This document shows, piece by piece, positions 34,328-44,300 of a DNA stretch of 64,000 nucleotides. Position numbers and translations under genes: made by a program. The notes beneath the pieces were generated by a model. That model did no database searches, had not been told where the DNA came from, and was given only the letters and a program-made list of their open reading frames with translations. The first letter of the stretch is position 1; each line of letters opens with the position of its first letter. The DNA is from Streptomyces sp. NBC_01669. Its GTDB lineage: Bacteria; Actinomycetota; Actinomycetes; Streptomycetales; Streptomycetaceae. The stretch covers positions 7,276,501 through 7,340,500 of the forward strand of contig NZ_JAPEQG010000001.1 in the NCBI RefSeq assembly GCF_026339735.1, in the 5' to 3' direction.

Positions 34328-35218
34328 GTGACCAGCGAGATCACCCTCTTCGTCAATCCCACCGCAGGACGCGGCCGGGGCGCGCACGCCGCGCAGCCGG
34401 CCGCTTCCGCGTTGCGGGCCGCAGGATTCTCCGTACGCACGGTGCTGGGCGAGGACGCCGACGACGCGCTGCGGCGGGCCCGTGAGGCCGTCTCGGGCGG
34501 GACCGGTGCGCTGATAGCCGTGGGCGGGGACGGCATGGTGTCCCTCGCCCTCCAGGCCGTCGCCGGGACCATGACACCCCTCGGCGTCGTCGCCGTCGGC
34601 ACCGGAAACGACTTCGCCCGCGCTCTCGGCCTGCCGATACGGGACCCGGCCGCCGCCGGACGGCTCGCGGCCGAGGCGCTCAAGGGCGGCAGCATCCGCG
34701 AGGTCGACCTCGGCAGGGTCGGGGAGCGATGGTTCGGGTCGGTGCTCGCTTCCGGCTTCGACTCCCGGGTCAACGACCGGGGCAACCGGATGCGCTGGGT
34801 CGGCGGGCGGTTCAAGTACGACCTGGCGATCCTCGCCGAACTCGCCGCCTTCAGACCGATCCCGTACCGCATCAGGCTCGACGGCGGACCGGTCCAGGAG
34901 ATCGAGGCGACGCTCATCGCCGTGGGCAACGGGTCCACGTACGGCGGCGGGATGCGGATCTGTGCGGACGCCGTCATGGACGACGGGCTCTTCGACGTGA
35001 CCGTCGTCGGGGACTGCAGCCGTACCACCCTGCTCAAGGTGTTTCCCCGCGTCTACAAGGGAACGCACCTCGGTCATCCCAAGGTCACCGTGCACCGGGT
35101 CTCGTCGATCGAGCTGGTCGCGGCCGGTGTCACCGCGTATGCGGACGGTGAACCGCTCGGCGCCCTGCCGCTCACCGCGACCTGTGTGCCGGGCGCGGCC
35201 AGGGTTCTTGCACAGTGA
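34328..35218 (+). CDS. Diacylglycerol kinase/lipid kinase family protein
   Basis: 296 residues. ATP-binding landmarks of the DAGK catalytic fold: NPTAGRGRG near the start, GGDGMVSLALQAV around residue 65 and GTGNDFARALG around 93. The C-terminal half has the DDGLFDV block. It probably phosphorylates a lipid or sphingoid-like alcohol; the exact substrate is unknown. GTG 34328 has a modest AAGGT site. It lies between tatC and the helicase, all on the same strand. Confidence 0.92.
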   Translation: MTSEITLFVNPTAGRGRGAHAAQPAASALRAAGFSVRTVLGEDADDALRRAREAVSGGTGALIAVGGDGMVSLALQAVAGTMTPLGVVAVGTGNDFARALGLPIRDPAAAGRLAAEALKGGSIREVDLGRVGERWFGSVLASGFDSRVNDRGNRMRWVGGRFKYDLAILAELAAFRPIPYRIRLDGGPVQEIEATLIAVGNGSTYGGGMRICADAVMDDGLFDVTVVGDCSRTTLLKVFPRVYKGTHLGHPKVTVHRVSSIELVAAGVTAYADGEPLGALPLTATCVPGAARVLAQ

Positions 35219-35268
35219 ATTAAAGATCGCGCTGACTGTCGGAGGTGACGGGTAGGCTCATAACCAAG

Positions 35269-38103
35269 ATGACAGAGGACCTCTCACCAGCTGAGCGATA
35301 CCAGGCTTTCCGGATCCGCGCCGCCGAGCAGGCCACGGCACTCGCGCCCTTCCGCGAGTTGTACGAGTTCGGTCTGGACCCGTTCCAGATCGATGCATGC
35401 AAGGCCCTGGAGGCGGGTAAAGGGGTGCTGGTCGCGGCCCCGACCGGGTCGGGCAAGACGATCGTCGGCGAGTTCGCGGTGCATCTCGCGCTGCGTCAGG
35501 GCCGCAAGTGCTTCTACACCACGCCCATCAAAGCCCTGTCCAACCAGAAGTTCACCGATCTGGTCAAGCGTTACGGCGCGGACAAGGTCGGCCTGCTGAC
35601 CGGCGACAACAGTGTCAACGGGGACGCACCCGTGGTCGTCATGACCACCGAAGTGCTGCGGAACATGCTGTACGCGGGCTCCCAGGCGCTCCGCGGCCTC
35701 GGCTATGTGGTGATGGACGAGGTGCACTACCTCTCCGATCGCTTCCGCGGCGCGGTGTGGGAAGAAGTGATCATTCATCTGCCCGATTCGGTGACCCTGG
35801 TGTCGCTGTCGGCGACCGTGTCCAACGCCGAGGAGTTCGGTGACTGGCTGGACACCGTCCGCGGTGACACCGAAGTCATCGTCTCCGAGAACCGGCCCGT
35901 GCCCCTCTGGCAGCACGTCCTGGCCGGCCGCCGGATGTACGACCTCTTCGAGGAGGAGACCGACCACGGCGGCCGCGGCGTCGGCCGCCGCGAGGTCAGT
36001 CCCGACCTCGTCCGGCTCGCCCGCATGGAGAACCAGCGCGGATACAACCCGCGCGAGCGCCGCCGCGGAAAGATGGTGCGGGAGGCCGACCGCGAGCGCG
36101 AGCGGCGCCAGCGCAGCCGGATCTGGACCCCGTCCAGGCCCGAGGTCATCGACCGGCTGGACGCCGAAGGCCTGTTGCCCGCCATCACGTTCATCTTCAG
36201 CCGGGCCGGCTGCGAGGCCGCCGTGCAGCAGTGTCTCCAGGCCGGACTGCGGCTCAACGACGACAGCAAGCGCCGCCTGGTGCGGGAGATCGTCGAGGAG
36301 CGGACCGCGTCCATCCCACCCGAGGATCTCCATGTCCTCGGCTACTACGAGTGGCTCGAAGGTCTGGAGCGCGGCATCGCCGCGCACCACGCGGGCATGC
36401 TGCCGACCTTCAAGGAGGTCGTCGAGGAACTGTTCGTACGCGGGCTCGTCAAGGCGGTCTTCGCAACGGAGACCCTCGCCCTCGGCATCAACATGCCCGC
36501 CCGATCGGTGGTCCTGGAGAAGCTCGTCAAGTGGAACGGCGAGCAGCACGCCGATATCACTCCGGGCGAGTACACCCAGCTGACCGGGCGTGCCGGACGG
36601 CGGGGGATCGACATCGAGGGCCATGCGGTGGTGCTGTGGCAGCGCGGCATGGACCCGGGGGCGCTCGCCGGACTCGCGGGTACGCGTACGTATCCGCTGC
36701 GGTCCAGCTTCCGGCCCTCCTACAACATGGCCGTGAACCTGGTGCAGCAGTTCGGGCGGCACCGGTCGCGCGAACTGCTGGAGACCTCGTTCGCCCAGTT
36801 CCAGGCCGACCGCTCGGTCGTCGGCATCTCCCGGCAGGTGCAGAAGAACGAGGAGGGTCTCGAGGGCTACCGCGAGGGCATGACGTGCCACCTCGGCGAC
36901 TTCGAAGAGTACGCACGGCTGCGCCGTGACCTCAAGGACCGGGAGACGGAGCTCGCCAAGCACGGCGCGTCACAGCGGCGGGCCGCCGCAGCTGCGTCGT
37001 TGGAGAAGCTGAAGCCGGGCGACGTCATCCATGTCCCGACCGGGAAGTTCGCCGGGCTGGCTCTGGTGCTGGACCCGGGGCTGCCCGCCGGGCGGGCCAA
37101 CACGCATCGCGGGCTCGAATACCAGGACGGGCCGCGGCCGTTGGTGCTCACCGTCGAGCGGCAGGTCAAGCGGCTCGCGTCGATCGACTTCCCCGTGCCG
37201 GTCGAGGCGGTGGAGCGGATGCGGGTGCCGAAGTCGTTCAACCCGCGGTCGCCGCAGTCGAGGCGCGATCTGGCGTCGGCCCTGCGGACCAAGGCAGGGC
37301 ACATCGTGCCGGAGCGGCACCGCAGGGGGCGGGCCGAGGCCGCGGACGACCAGCAGATCGCCCGCTACCGGGCCGAGTTGCGGGCCCACCCGTGCCATGG
37401 GTGCAGTGAGCGCGAGGACCATGCGCGGTGGGCGGAGCGGTACCACCGGCTGCAGCGGGACACGAAGCAGCTGGAGCGGCGGATCGAGGGGCGGACGAAC
37501 ACGATCGCCCGCACCTTCGACCGGATCGTGGCGCTCCTCACCGAGCTCGACTATCTGCGGGGCAATGAAGTCACCGAGCACGGGCGGCGATTGGCCCGGC
37601 TCTACGGCGAACTGGACCTGCTGGCCAGCGAGTGCCTGCGGGCAGGGGTCTGGGAAGGGCTGAACCCGGCGGAGCTCGCCGCGTGCGTGTCCGCGTTGGT
37701 GTACGAGGCGCGGCAGGCGGACGACGCCGTGGCGCCGAAGCTGCCGTCCGGGCCGGCGAAGACGGCGATGGCCGAGATGGTCCGTATCTGGGGGCGACTC
37801 GATGCCCTGGAGGAGGACTTCAAGATCAACCAGGCGGAGGGGGTCGGGCAGCGGGAACCCGATCTCGGATTCGCCTGGGCCGTCTACATGTGGGCGTCGG
37901 GGCGGACGCTGGACGAGGTGCTGCGCGAGGCGGAGATGCCCGCGGGAGACTTCGTACGGTGGTGCAAGCAGGTCATCGATGTGCTGGGGCAGATCGCGGC
38001 CGCGGCGCCGCCGGGCGCGGGCGCCGGGTCTGTCGCGCGCACTGCGCGCAAGGCAACGGATGCGGTGCTCCGGGGGGTTGTCGCGTACAGCTCGGTGGGG
38101 TGA
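35269..38103 (+). CDS. helY: DEAD/DEAH-box (Ski2/Mtr4-like) helicase HelY
   Basis: 944 residues. Helicase motifs in order: Walker A APTGSGKT, TTPIKALSNQK, MDEVHYLSD (DEVH), SLSAT, then in the second RecA domain TETLALGINMPARSV and QLTGRAGRRG. A C-terminal DSHCT domain completes the Ski2-like plan. ATG 35269 gives the MTEDLSPAERY start; an in-frame GTG at 35245 is buried in the GGAGGT sequence. It should be an RNA (or DNA) 3'-5' helicase. Mycobacterial helY lies at the same place next to tatC. Confidence 0.95.
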   Translation: MTEDLSPAERYQAFRIRAAEQATALAPFRELYEFGLDPFQIDACKALEAGKGVLVAAPTGSGKTIVGEFAVHLALRQGRKCFYTTPIKALSNQKFTDLVKRYGADKVGLLTGDNSVNGDAPVVVMTTEVLRNMLYAGSQALRGLGYVVMDEVHYLSDRFRGAVWEEVIIHLPDSVTLVSLSATVSNAEEFGDWLDTVRGDTEVIVSENRPVPLWQHVLAGRRMYDLFEEETDHGGRGVGRREVSPDLVRLARMENQRGYNPRERRRGKMVREADRERERRQRSRIWTPSRPEVIDRLDAEGLLPAITFIFSRAGCEAAVQQCLQAGLRLNDDSKRRLVREIVEERTASIPPEDLHVLGYYEWLEGLERGIAAHHAGMLPTFKEVVEELFVRGLVKAVFATETLALGINMPARSVVLEKLVKWNGEQHADITPGEYTQLTGRAGRRGIDIEGHAVVLWQRGMDPGALAGLAGTRTYPLRSSFRPSYNMAVNLVQQFGRHRSRELLETSFAQFQADRSVVGISRQVQKNEEGLEGYREGMTCHLGDFEEYARLRRDLKDRETELAKHGASQRRAAAAASLEKLKPGDVIHVPTGKFAGLALVLDPGLPAGRANTHRGLEYQDGPRPLVLTVERQVKRLASIDFPVPVEAVERMRVPKSFNPRSPQSRRDLASALRTKAGHIVPERHRRGRAEAADDQQIARYRAELRAHPCHGCSEREDHARWAERYHRLQRDTKQLERRIEGRTNTIARTFDRIVALLTELDYLRGNEVTEHGRRLARLYGELDLLASECLRAGVWEGLNPAELAACVSALVYEARQADDAVAPKLPSGPAKTAMAEMVRIWGRLDALEEDFKINQAEGVGQREPDLGFAWAVYMWASGRTLDEVLREAEMPAGDFVRWCKQVIDVLGQIAAAAPPGAGAGSVARTARKATDAVLRGVVAYSSVG

Positions 38104-38248
38104 CGGGTTTGTGTGGCGGGTTCGGTTGACCGGGCCTTGGGTGGGGTGCCTGTGGCGGTCCTGCCCGAGCCCGCCCCTTCCCGCCGTGCCTGATGTGCGG
38201 CTCCGCAGGGGGGCGGGGCTCTGCCCCGGGCCCCGGTCCTCGGACGGC

Positions 38249-38285
38249 CGGACGGGCTGGATGCCGGGCATATCCAGCCCGTCCG
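38249..38285. terminator. Terminator between helY and the flavin monooxygenase
   Basis: A perfect 14-bp stem (38249-38262 with 38272-38285) with a 9-base loop. The surrounding region (38104-38351) is rich in short GC palindromes of the kind common in Streptomyces intergenic DNA. Confidence 0.75.
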
Positions 38286-38351
38286 CCGATCGAGAACATC
38301 TGCCGGGCTGTCCGGCGTCGGAGGACCGGGGGGCCGAGGGCGGCCCCCCGG

Positions 38352-39455
38352 TTACGCGGCGCTCGTGCGCGCGGCGTCCCGCTTGGCGACTTCCTCCCGG
38401 ACGATCGGGATGACATGCCGGCCGAAGTCGATCGCGTCGTCGAGCAGGTCGTAGCCCCGGGCGGACAGCACTTCGACACCCAGGTCGTAGTAGTCCAGCA
38501 ATGCCTGTGCGACCGTCTCCGGTGTGCCCACCAGAGCCGTCGAGTTGCCCGCGCCACCGGTCTCGGCGGCGGTCGGCGTCCACAGCGCACGGTCGTGGCG
38601 CTCGCCCTGGGCGGCGACCGCGAGCAGCCGTCGGGAGCCCGCGTTCTCCGGGTTCCGGAGCGGGTGGCGTCGGCTGAGAGGTGCGCCCGCCCTGCGGGCC
38701 TTGATCCGGTCGAGCGTCCGGTGCGCCTTCTCCCAGGCGAGTTCTTCGGTCGGTGCGATGATCGGGCGGAAGGCGACCTGGATCTTCGGGACGTCGGTGC
38801 GTCCCGCCGCTTTCGCAGCCGCCTGGACCGCGGCGATCTGCTCCGCTGTCTCGGCGAGAGGCTCACCCCAGAGGCAGTAGATGTCGGCCTCTGCGCCCCC
38901 TGCCGCGTAGGCCGCCGGCGAGGAACCCCCGAACGAGACACGTGGGTGGGGCTGTTGGACGGGGAAGGTGTCGCTCACGAAGTCGTTGAAGCGGTAGTGC
39001 GTGCCCTCGTGATCGAAGGGCTCGTGCGAGGTCCAGGCCTTCTTGATGATCTGGATGGCCTCGCGGGTGCGGGCGTATCGCTCGTCCTTGGTGAGGAAGT
39101 CGCCCTCGCGCTGCTGCTCGTGATCGTTGCCGCCGGTGATGAAGTGCACGGCGAGGCGGCCGTCACTGATCCGGTCCAGGGTGGCGAAGGTCTTGGCGGC
39201 GAACGTCGGGTACGAGACGTTGGGCCGGTGCGCGACCAGGATCTGCAGGGTGTCCGTGCGGGCCGCGATGTAGGCGGCCGCCGGGGACGGGTCGGGGGAG
39301 CCCGAGCCGTAGGCGAAGAGCACCCGGTCCCAGCCGTGGTCCTCATGCGCGCGTGCCAGCTTGAGCGTGTATTCCTTGTCGAAGGACGCCCCGGAGCGGG
39401 GCGTCACCTCGGATCCTTCATTGGTTGCTGCGATGCCGAGAAATTCGACGGGCAT
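38352..39455 (-). CDS. FMNH2-dependent monooxygenase, alkanesulfonate (SsuD)-like
   Basis: 367 residues of the luciferase-like fold. Landmarks are VAHRPNVSYPTFAAKTFATLD and HFITGGNDHEQQREGD, typical of the SsuD branch that releases sulfite from alkanesulfonates with reduced flavin. No ssuABC transporter or flavin reductase gene is next to it, so the sulfonate role is a family guess. ATG 39455 has a GAGG site. It is read in the same direction as the allophanate hydrolase, 199 bases upstream of it. Confidence 0.87.
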   Translation of the reverse strand: MPVEFLGIAATNEGSEVTPRSGASFDKEYTLKLARAHEDHGWDRVLFAYGSGSPDPSPAAAYIAARTDTLQILVAHRPNVSYPTFAAKTFATLDRISDGRLAVHFITGGNDHEQQREGDFLTKDERYARTREAIQIIKKAWTSHEPFDHEGTHYRFNDFVSDTFPVQQPHPRVSFGGSSPAAYAAGGAEADIYCLWGEPLAETAEQIAAVQAAAKAAGRTDVPKIQVAFRPIIAPTEELAWEKAHRTLDRIKARRAGAPLSRRHPLRNPENAGSRRLLAVAAQGERHDRALWTPTAAETGGAGNSTALVGTPETVAQALLDYYDLGVEVLSARGYDLLDDAIDFGRHVIPIVREEVAKRDAARTSAA

Positions 39456-39546
39456 GGCGAAGCCTCATCTCGTGCTGCGGTGAACCGGTCGGGTGGTGCA
39501 CAGTGCTGACGCGCTGACGTACGAGCAGTCAGGGACGACACGAGGC

Positions 39547-39576
39547 CGACCACACTCGACCGAAGTCGATGTGGTC
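39547..39576 (-). terminator. Hairpin downstream of the allophanate hydrolase
   Basis: A 13-bp imperfect stem (one bulged base) between 39547 and 39576, in the gap between the allophanate hydrolase stop and the monooxygenase start, on the minus-strand reading. Confidence 0.55.
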
Positions 39577-39654
39577 GCGGGTGACCAGCCGCAGCTGAGG
39601 GCGCATCCGATCAGTGGAACAGGCGGAACGGCAGGGCGTCAACCATGTGTCCGG

Positions 39655-41295
39655 TCAGCGGTCGAGGTAGGCGCGCCAGCCGCCGTGCGCCGTGATGTCC
39701 GTCGCGCCGCGCAGGGCGTAGGGCTCGCACAGGAAGCCGGGGACCGAGGTGCCGTCGGCGAGGTCGATTCGGCCCACCGTCATGGGGTGGGGCAGCGCTG
39801 TGGTCAGCGTGCCGAGACCTTCGGGCGGCAGCTCCCACACCTCTGCTTCGATCGTCGCGCCACCCTCGTCGACTCTCTCCAGGCCCGGCTTGGGCGGGTC
39901 GGTGCGCAGGGCGTGCAGTCGGTAGACGGGGGCCGTGGTGGTCGTACGGACCAGGCGGGCGCCCAGGGAGAGGAGTTGGGGGTTGAGGGGCTGGCCCGTC
40001 AGGTGGGCGCCGACGACTGCGATGCGGGCGGGCGGGGTGAGCAGTGCCGCGATGCGGGCCAGGCGTTCGTCCGTGTGGGCCGGGCCGATCAGCATGACGC
40101 CGAAGGGCAGTCCGGCCACGTCGCCGGCGGGGGCGGCCACCGCGCACAGGTCGAACAGGTTGGTGGAGTTGGTGAAGCGGCCCAGGCGCGCATTGGCGCC
40201 GAGCGGGTCCGCGGCCACCTCCGCGAGTGTGGGGTGACCCGGCGCGGTGGGCAGCAGGAGGGCGTCGGCGTCGGAGAGGGTCGCCAGGGCTGCGGTGCGC
40301 AGGGCGTTCATCCTGTCCTGGTCCGCGAAGAGGCGGTGTGCCGGAATGTCCCGGGCCGCCGTGATGATGTGGGCGACTGTGGGATCCAGGTCCGGGGCGG
40401 TGGGCGTGCTGTCGATGAACGCGCCGACCGCCGTGTAGCGCTCGGCGACGAACGCTCCCTCGTAGAGCATCGTGGCGGCCTCGGTGAACGGGGTCAGGTC
40501 CACCGGCCGGAGCTGTGCGCCCGCCGCGCGGAGGCGGGCCGCCGCTTCCTCGTAGGCCTGCGCCCAGCCGGGGTCCAGCTCGCCGAGCTGCTCGGTGGGC
40601 GGGACCGCGATCCGCCAGGGGCCCGGTGCGCGGGTGGGCGCGGACCGTGGTGCGCTCCCGGTCATCAGGGCGAGCGCCTGCTCGGCCTCGGGGAGCGTAC
40701 GGGCGAAGACCGTGACGCAGTCCAGGCTTGCGCAGGCCGGGACCACGCCGTCGGCCGGGACCAGACCGCGGGTCGGCTTCAGGCCCACGATGCCGTTGAA
40801 CGCGGCCGGGATGCGGCCGGAGCCCGCGGTGTCCGTGCCGAGGGACAGGTCGGCGATGCCGAGGGCGACGGCGACCGCCGAACCGGAGCTGGACCCACCG
40901 CTGACGCGGGACGGGTCGTGGGCGTGACGGACCGCTCCGTACGGGGAGCGGGTGCCGACCAGGCCCGTGGCGAACTGGTCGAGATTGGTCGTGCCGATGA
41001 CCAGGGCTCCGGCCGCGCGGAGCCGGGCCACGACGGGCGCGTCGGCGGCCGGCTTGTACGCGTACGAAGGGCAGCCCGCGGTGGTGGGGAGACCCGCCAC
41101 ATCGATGTTGCCCTTCACGGCCAGCAGGCGGCCGGCCAACGGGAGGTGTTCGCCCGCGGACACCCGCGCGTCGAGGGTTTCGGCTTCGGCCTCCACCTCC
41201 GGGAGCGGGCGCAGGTCGATCCAGACCTCGGGGCGGTCGACCGCCTCGATCCGGGCATGGGCGGCGCGGACACGGGCAAGGACGGACAGGGACAT
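39655..41295 (-). CDS. atzF: Allophanate hydrolase
   Basis: 546 residues. It splits allophanate into ammonia and CO2. Amidase-signature core: Lys in LLAVKGNIDVAGLPTT, and the Ser pair in RVSGGSSSGSAVAVA and GTDTAGSGRIPA. The C-terminal domain present in full-length AtzF (VVGAHLTGQPLNPQLL onward) is also there. ATG 41295 has GAGGAG upstream; that site overlaps the stop of the carboxylase gene (9-base gap), so the two are coupled. It is the last enzyme of the operon and is needed whether the first substrate is urea or guanidine. Confidence 0.94.
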   Translation of the reverse strand: MSLSVLARVRAAHARIEAVDRPEVWIDLRPLPEVEAEAETLDARVSAGEHLPLAGRLLAVKGNIDVAGLPTTAGCPSYAYKPAADAPVVARLRAAGALVIGTTNLDQFATGLVGTRSPYGAVRHAHDPSRVSGGSSSGSAVAVALGIADLSLGTDTAGSGRIPAAFNGIVGLKPTRGLVPADGVVPACASLDCVTVFARTLPEAEQALALMTGSAPRSAPTRAPGPWRIAVPPTEQLGELDPGWAQAYEEAAARLRAAGAQLRPVDLTPFTEAATMLYEGAFVAERYTAVGAFIDSTPTAPDLDPTVAHIITAARDIPAHRLFADQDRMNALRTAALATLSDADALLLPTAPGHPTLAEVAADPLGANARLGRFTNSTNLFDLCAVAAPAGDVAGLPFGVMLIGPAHTDERLARIAALLTPPARIAVVGAHLTGQPLNPQLLSLGARLVRTTTTAPVYRLHALRTDPPKPGLERVDEGGATIEAEVWELPPEGLGTLTTALPHPMTVGRIDLADGTSVPGFLCEPYALRGATDITAHGGWRAYLDR

Positions 41296-41304
41296 GTGCG
41301 CTCC

Positions 41305-44300
41305 TCAGTCGGTGGAAGGCGGGGCCAGGACCAGCAGAGCCGTGCCGGGATCCACCTGGGCGCCCGGCCGGGTGAGGACCTCCGTCACGACGCCGTCCGC
41401 CGGTGCGTGGATCCGGGACTCCATCTTCATCGCCTCCAGGGCGAGCAGTGGCTGACCTGCCGTCACCGCGTCGCCCGCGGCCACATTCAGCTGCCAGACC
41501 GATGCGGCGAACTCGGCCTCGACGAGCCGGCCGCCCGGGGGCACGGTCACCTCGGCGGCCGGTGGAGCCGGTTCTGTGGCCGCCTCCGCCCGCGCGAACT
41601 CGCCCGCCTCCTCCCAGGCGTCCCGTTCCGCGGAGAACGCCGCGCCCTGACGGGCGCGGAAGTCGGCGATCGATTCGGCGTTGTCCGCCAGGAACTCCTC
41701 GTACCCCGCCAGGGAGAACTCGCCCTCCTCGATCCGCGGTACGAACCGGCCGGATGCGATGTCCGCGCGGAGCTCCAGGAGTTCGTCCGCCTCCACCGGA
41801 TACCACTTGATGCGGTCGAAGAATCTCAGCAGCCACGGCGAACCCGGCTCGAACGCGCCGCGTTGCTGCCACCCCGACCACACCTGGGTGGTGCGCCCGA
41901 CGAACTGGTAGCCGCCGGGCCCCTCCATTCCGTAGACGCAGAGATAGGCGCCGCCGATGCCGACCGAGTTCTCCGCCGTCCAGGTGCGGGCCGGGTTGTA
42001 CTTGGTGGTGACCAGGCGGTGGCGGGGGTCGAGGGGCGTGGCGACGGGCGCGCCCAGATAGACGTCGCCGAGGCCCAGTACCAGGTACTCGGCGTCGAAG
42101 ACGGTGCGGTACACGTCGTCGACGGAGTCCAGGCCGTTGACCCGGCGGATGAACTCGATGTTCCACGGGCACCAGGGCGCGTCGTCCCGTACGCCCGCCA
42201 TGTAGCGGGCGATGGCCTCGCGGGTCGCGGGATCGTCCCAGGACAGCGGCAGGTGCACGGTCCGGGACGGCACGGTCAGCGCGCCGGCGGGCGGGAGCGC
42301 CGGCTCCGTGCGGTGGAGGAGTTCCAGGAGCCGGTGCTGGGGGAGGACCTTCGGATCCGTCTGGATCTGGAGCGAGCGGATGCCGGGGGTGAGACCGGTG
42401 ATGCCCGGTACGGCCGCTGCGGTCAGCGCCTCCATCAGGGCGTGCACCCGCATGCGCAGGGCCAGGTCCAGCTGCATCGGACCGTACTCGACCAGCACGT
42501 TGTCGTCGCCGCTGCGGCGGTACGTGACGTCGTCGCTCCGGTACAGGATGCCGCCGTCGACGATGTCCGGGCGCCGCTCGCCGGTGATCGCGACCGGTGT
42601 GAAGCGGACCGTGTCGCCGGGCCGTAGCTGGCCCAGCTTCCAGCGCTCGCCCGTCACCACCGTCGCCGGGCAGACGAAGCCGCCCAGCGACGGCCCGTCG
42701 GGGCCGAGCAGCACCGGCATGTCGCCCGTGTAGTCGACGGCGCCCACGGAGTACGGCGTGTCATGGATGTTGGAGGGGTGGAGTCCGGCCTCGCCGCCGT
42801 CGGTGCGGGCCCAGCGCGGTTTGGGGCCGACCAGCCGGACACCGGTGCGGGCCGAGTTGAAGTGGACCTTCCAGTCGGCGGCGTAGAAGTCGTGGATGTC
42901 CTCCTCGGTGAAGAACTCCGGTGCGGCGTGCGGGCCTTCGGCCGCGCCGATGTGCCAGACAGTGCCGATACGGGGGCGGTCGGCGGCGGGGACGGAGGCG
43001 GCCGACGCCTGTACCGCCCCGCCGCGCAGGACGTCGCCGGTGCGCAGGGCCCGGCCGCCGTGTCCGCCGAAGCCGCCGAGGGTGAAGGTCGCCGCGCTGC
43101 CCAGGAAGTCCGGCACGTCCAGGCCGCCTCCGGCGAAGAGGACGTAGGTGCGCAGACCGTGGCCGTCCGGAGCGCCGATCGCGAGCGTGGCACCCGCCGG
43201 GACGGTGAGGGGTTCCCACTGGGCGGCCGGTGCGCCGTCGACCGTGACGGGGGCCGGGGCGCCCGTGACACAGACCGTGGTCGGGTGGGTGAACCGCAGG
43301 GTCGGCCCCTGGAGCGTGCATTCGAGGCCGGGCGCGCTCGCGTCGTTGCCGAGCGCGGTGTTGCCGAGCCGGAACGACAGATCGTCCATCGGACCCGACG
43401 GCGGGACGCCGACCTCCCAGTAGCCGGTGCGCCCCGGCCAGTCCTGCACGGTGGTGAGCGTGCCGGCGGAGACCACCTCGACACGCGGTGTCGGATCGGT
43501 GACGGTGGCGAGCGTGGCCGTGGAGTGCGCGACGGTGCGGACCCGGTCGTCGGCGAGCGCGGCCCGTACCAGGCCGAGGTTGGTCTCGATGCCGTCGATC
43601 CGGGTGGCGGCGAGCGCTGAGTCCAGCCGTGCGAGAGCCTCGGCGCGGTCGGTGCCGTACGCGACGACCTTCGCCAGCATCGGGTCGTACGACGTCGTCA
43701 CCTCCGTCCCCGTCTCGACCCAGGTGTCGACCCGGACCCCCTCGGGGAACACGACCCGGGTCAGCAGGCCGGCCCCCGGGCGGTGGTCGCGGGTCGGGTC
43801 CTCGGCGTAGACCCGGGCCTCGACGGCATGGCCGCGCGGCGCATCCGGGTCGCGTACGACCTCCGTGTCGCCCTGGGCGAGGCGCAGCATCCACTCGACG
43901 AGGTCGACGCCGTAGATCTCCTCGGTGACCGGGTGTTCGACCTGGAGGCGGGTGTTGACCTCCAGGAAGTACGCCTCCGCGCGCGCCGCGTCGTACACGA
44001 ACTCCACCGTGCCCGCGGAGCGGTAGCCGACCGCCCGGCACAGATCCTGTGCGCAGGAGGCGAGTTGCTTGCGGATGTGGGGCGGGAGCCCCGGGGCGGG
44101 GGCCTCCTCCAGGACCTTCTGGTTGCGGCGCTGGAGGGAGCAGTCGCGGTCGCCGAAGGTCACCACCCGGCCGTGTCCGTCGCCGAAGACCTGTACCTCG
44201 ACATGGCGGGCGTCCTCGACGAGACGTTCGAGGAAGACACCGGCGGAGGAGAAGGACGCGGCGGCGATCCGCTGCACCCGCTCCCAGGCGTCGGCGAGTT

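Noticed and set aside
38104..38351. Possible small gene between helY and the monooxygenase
   Set aside because: Only short GC palindromes are present; no frame has a start, ribosome site or coding look.
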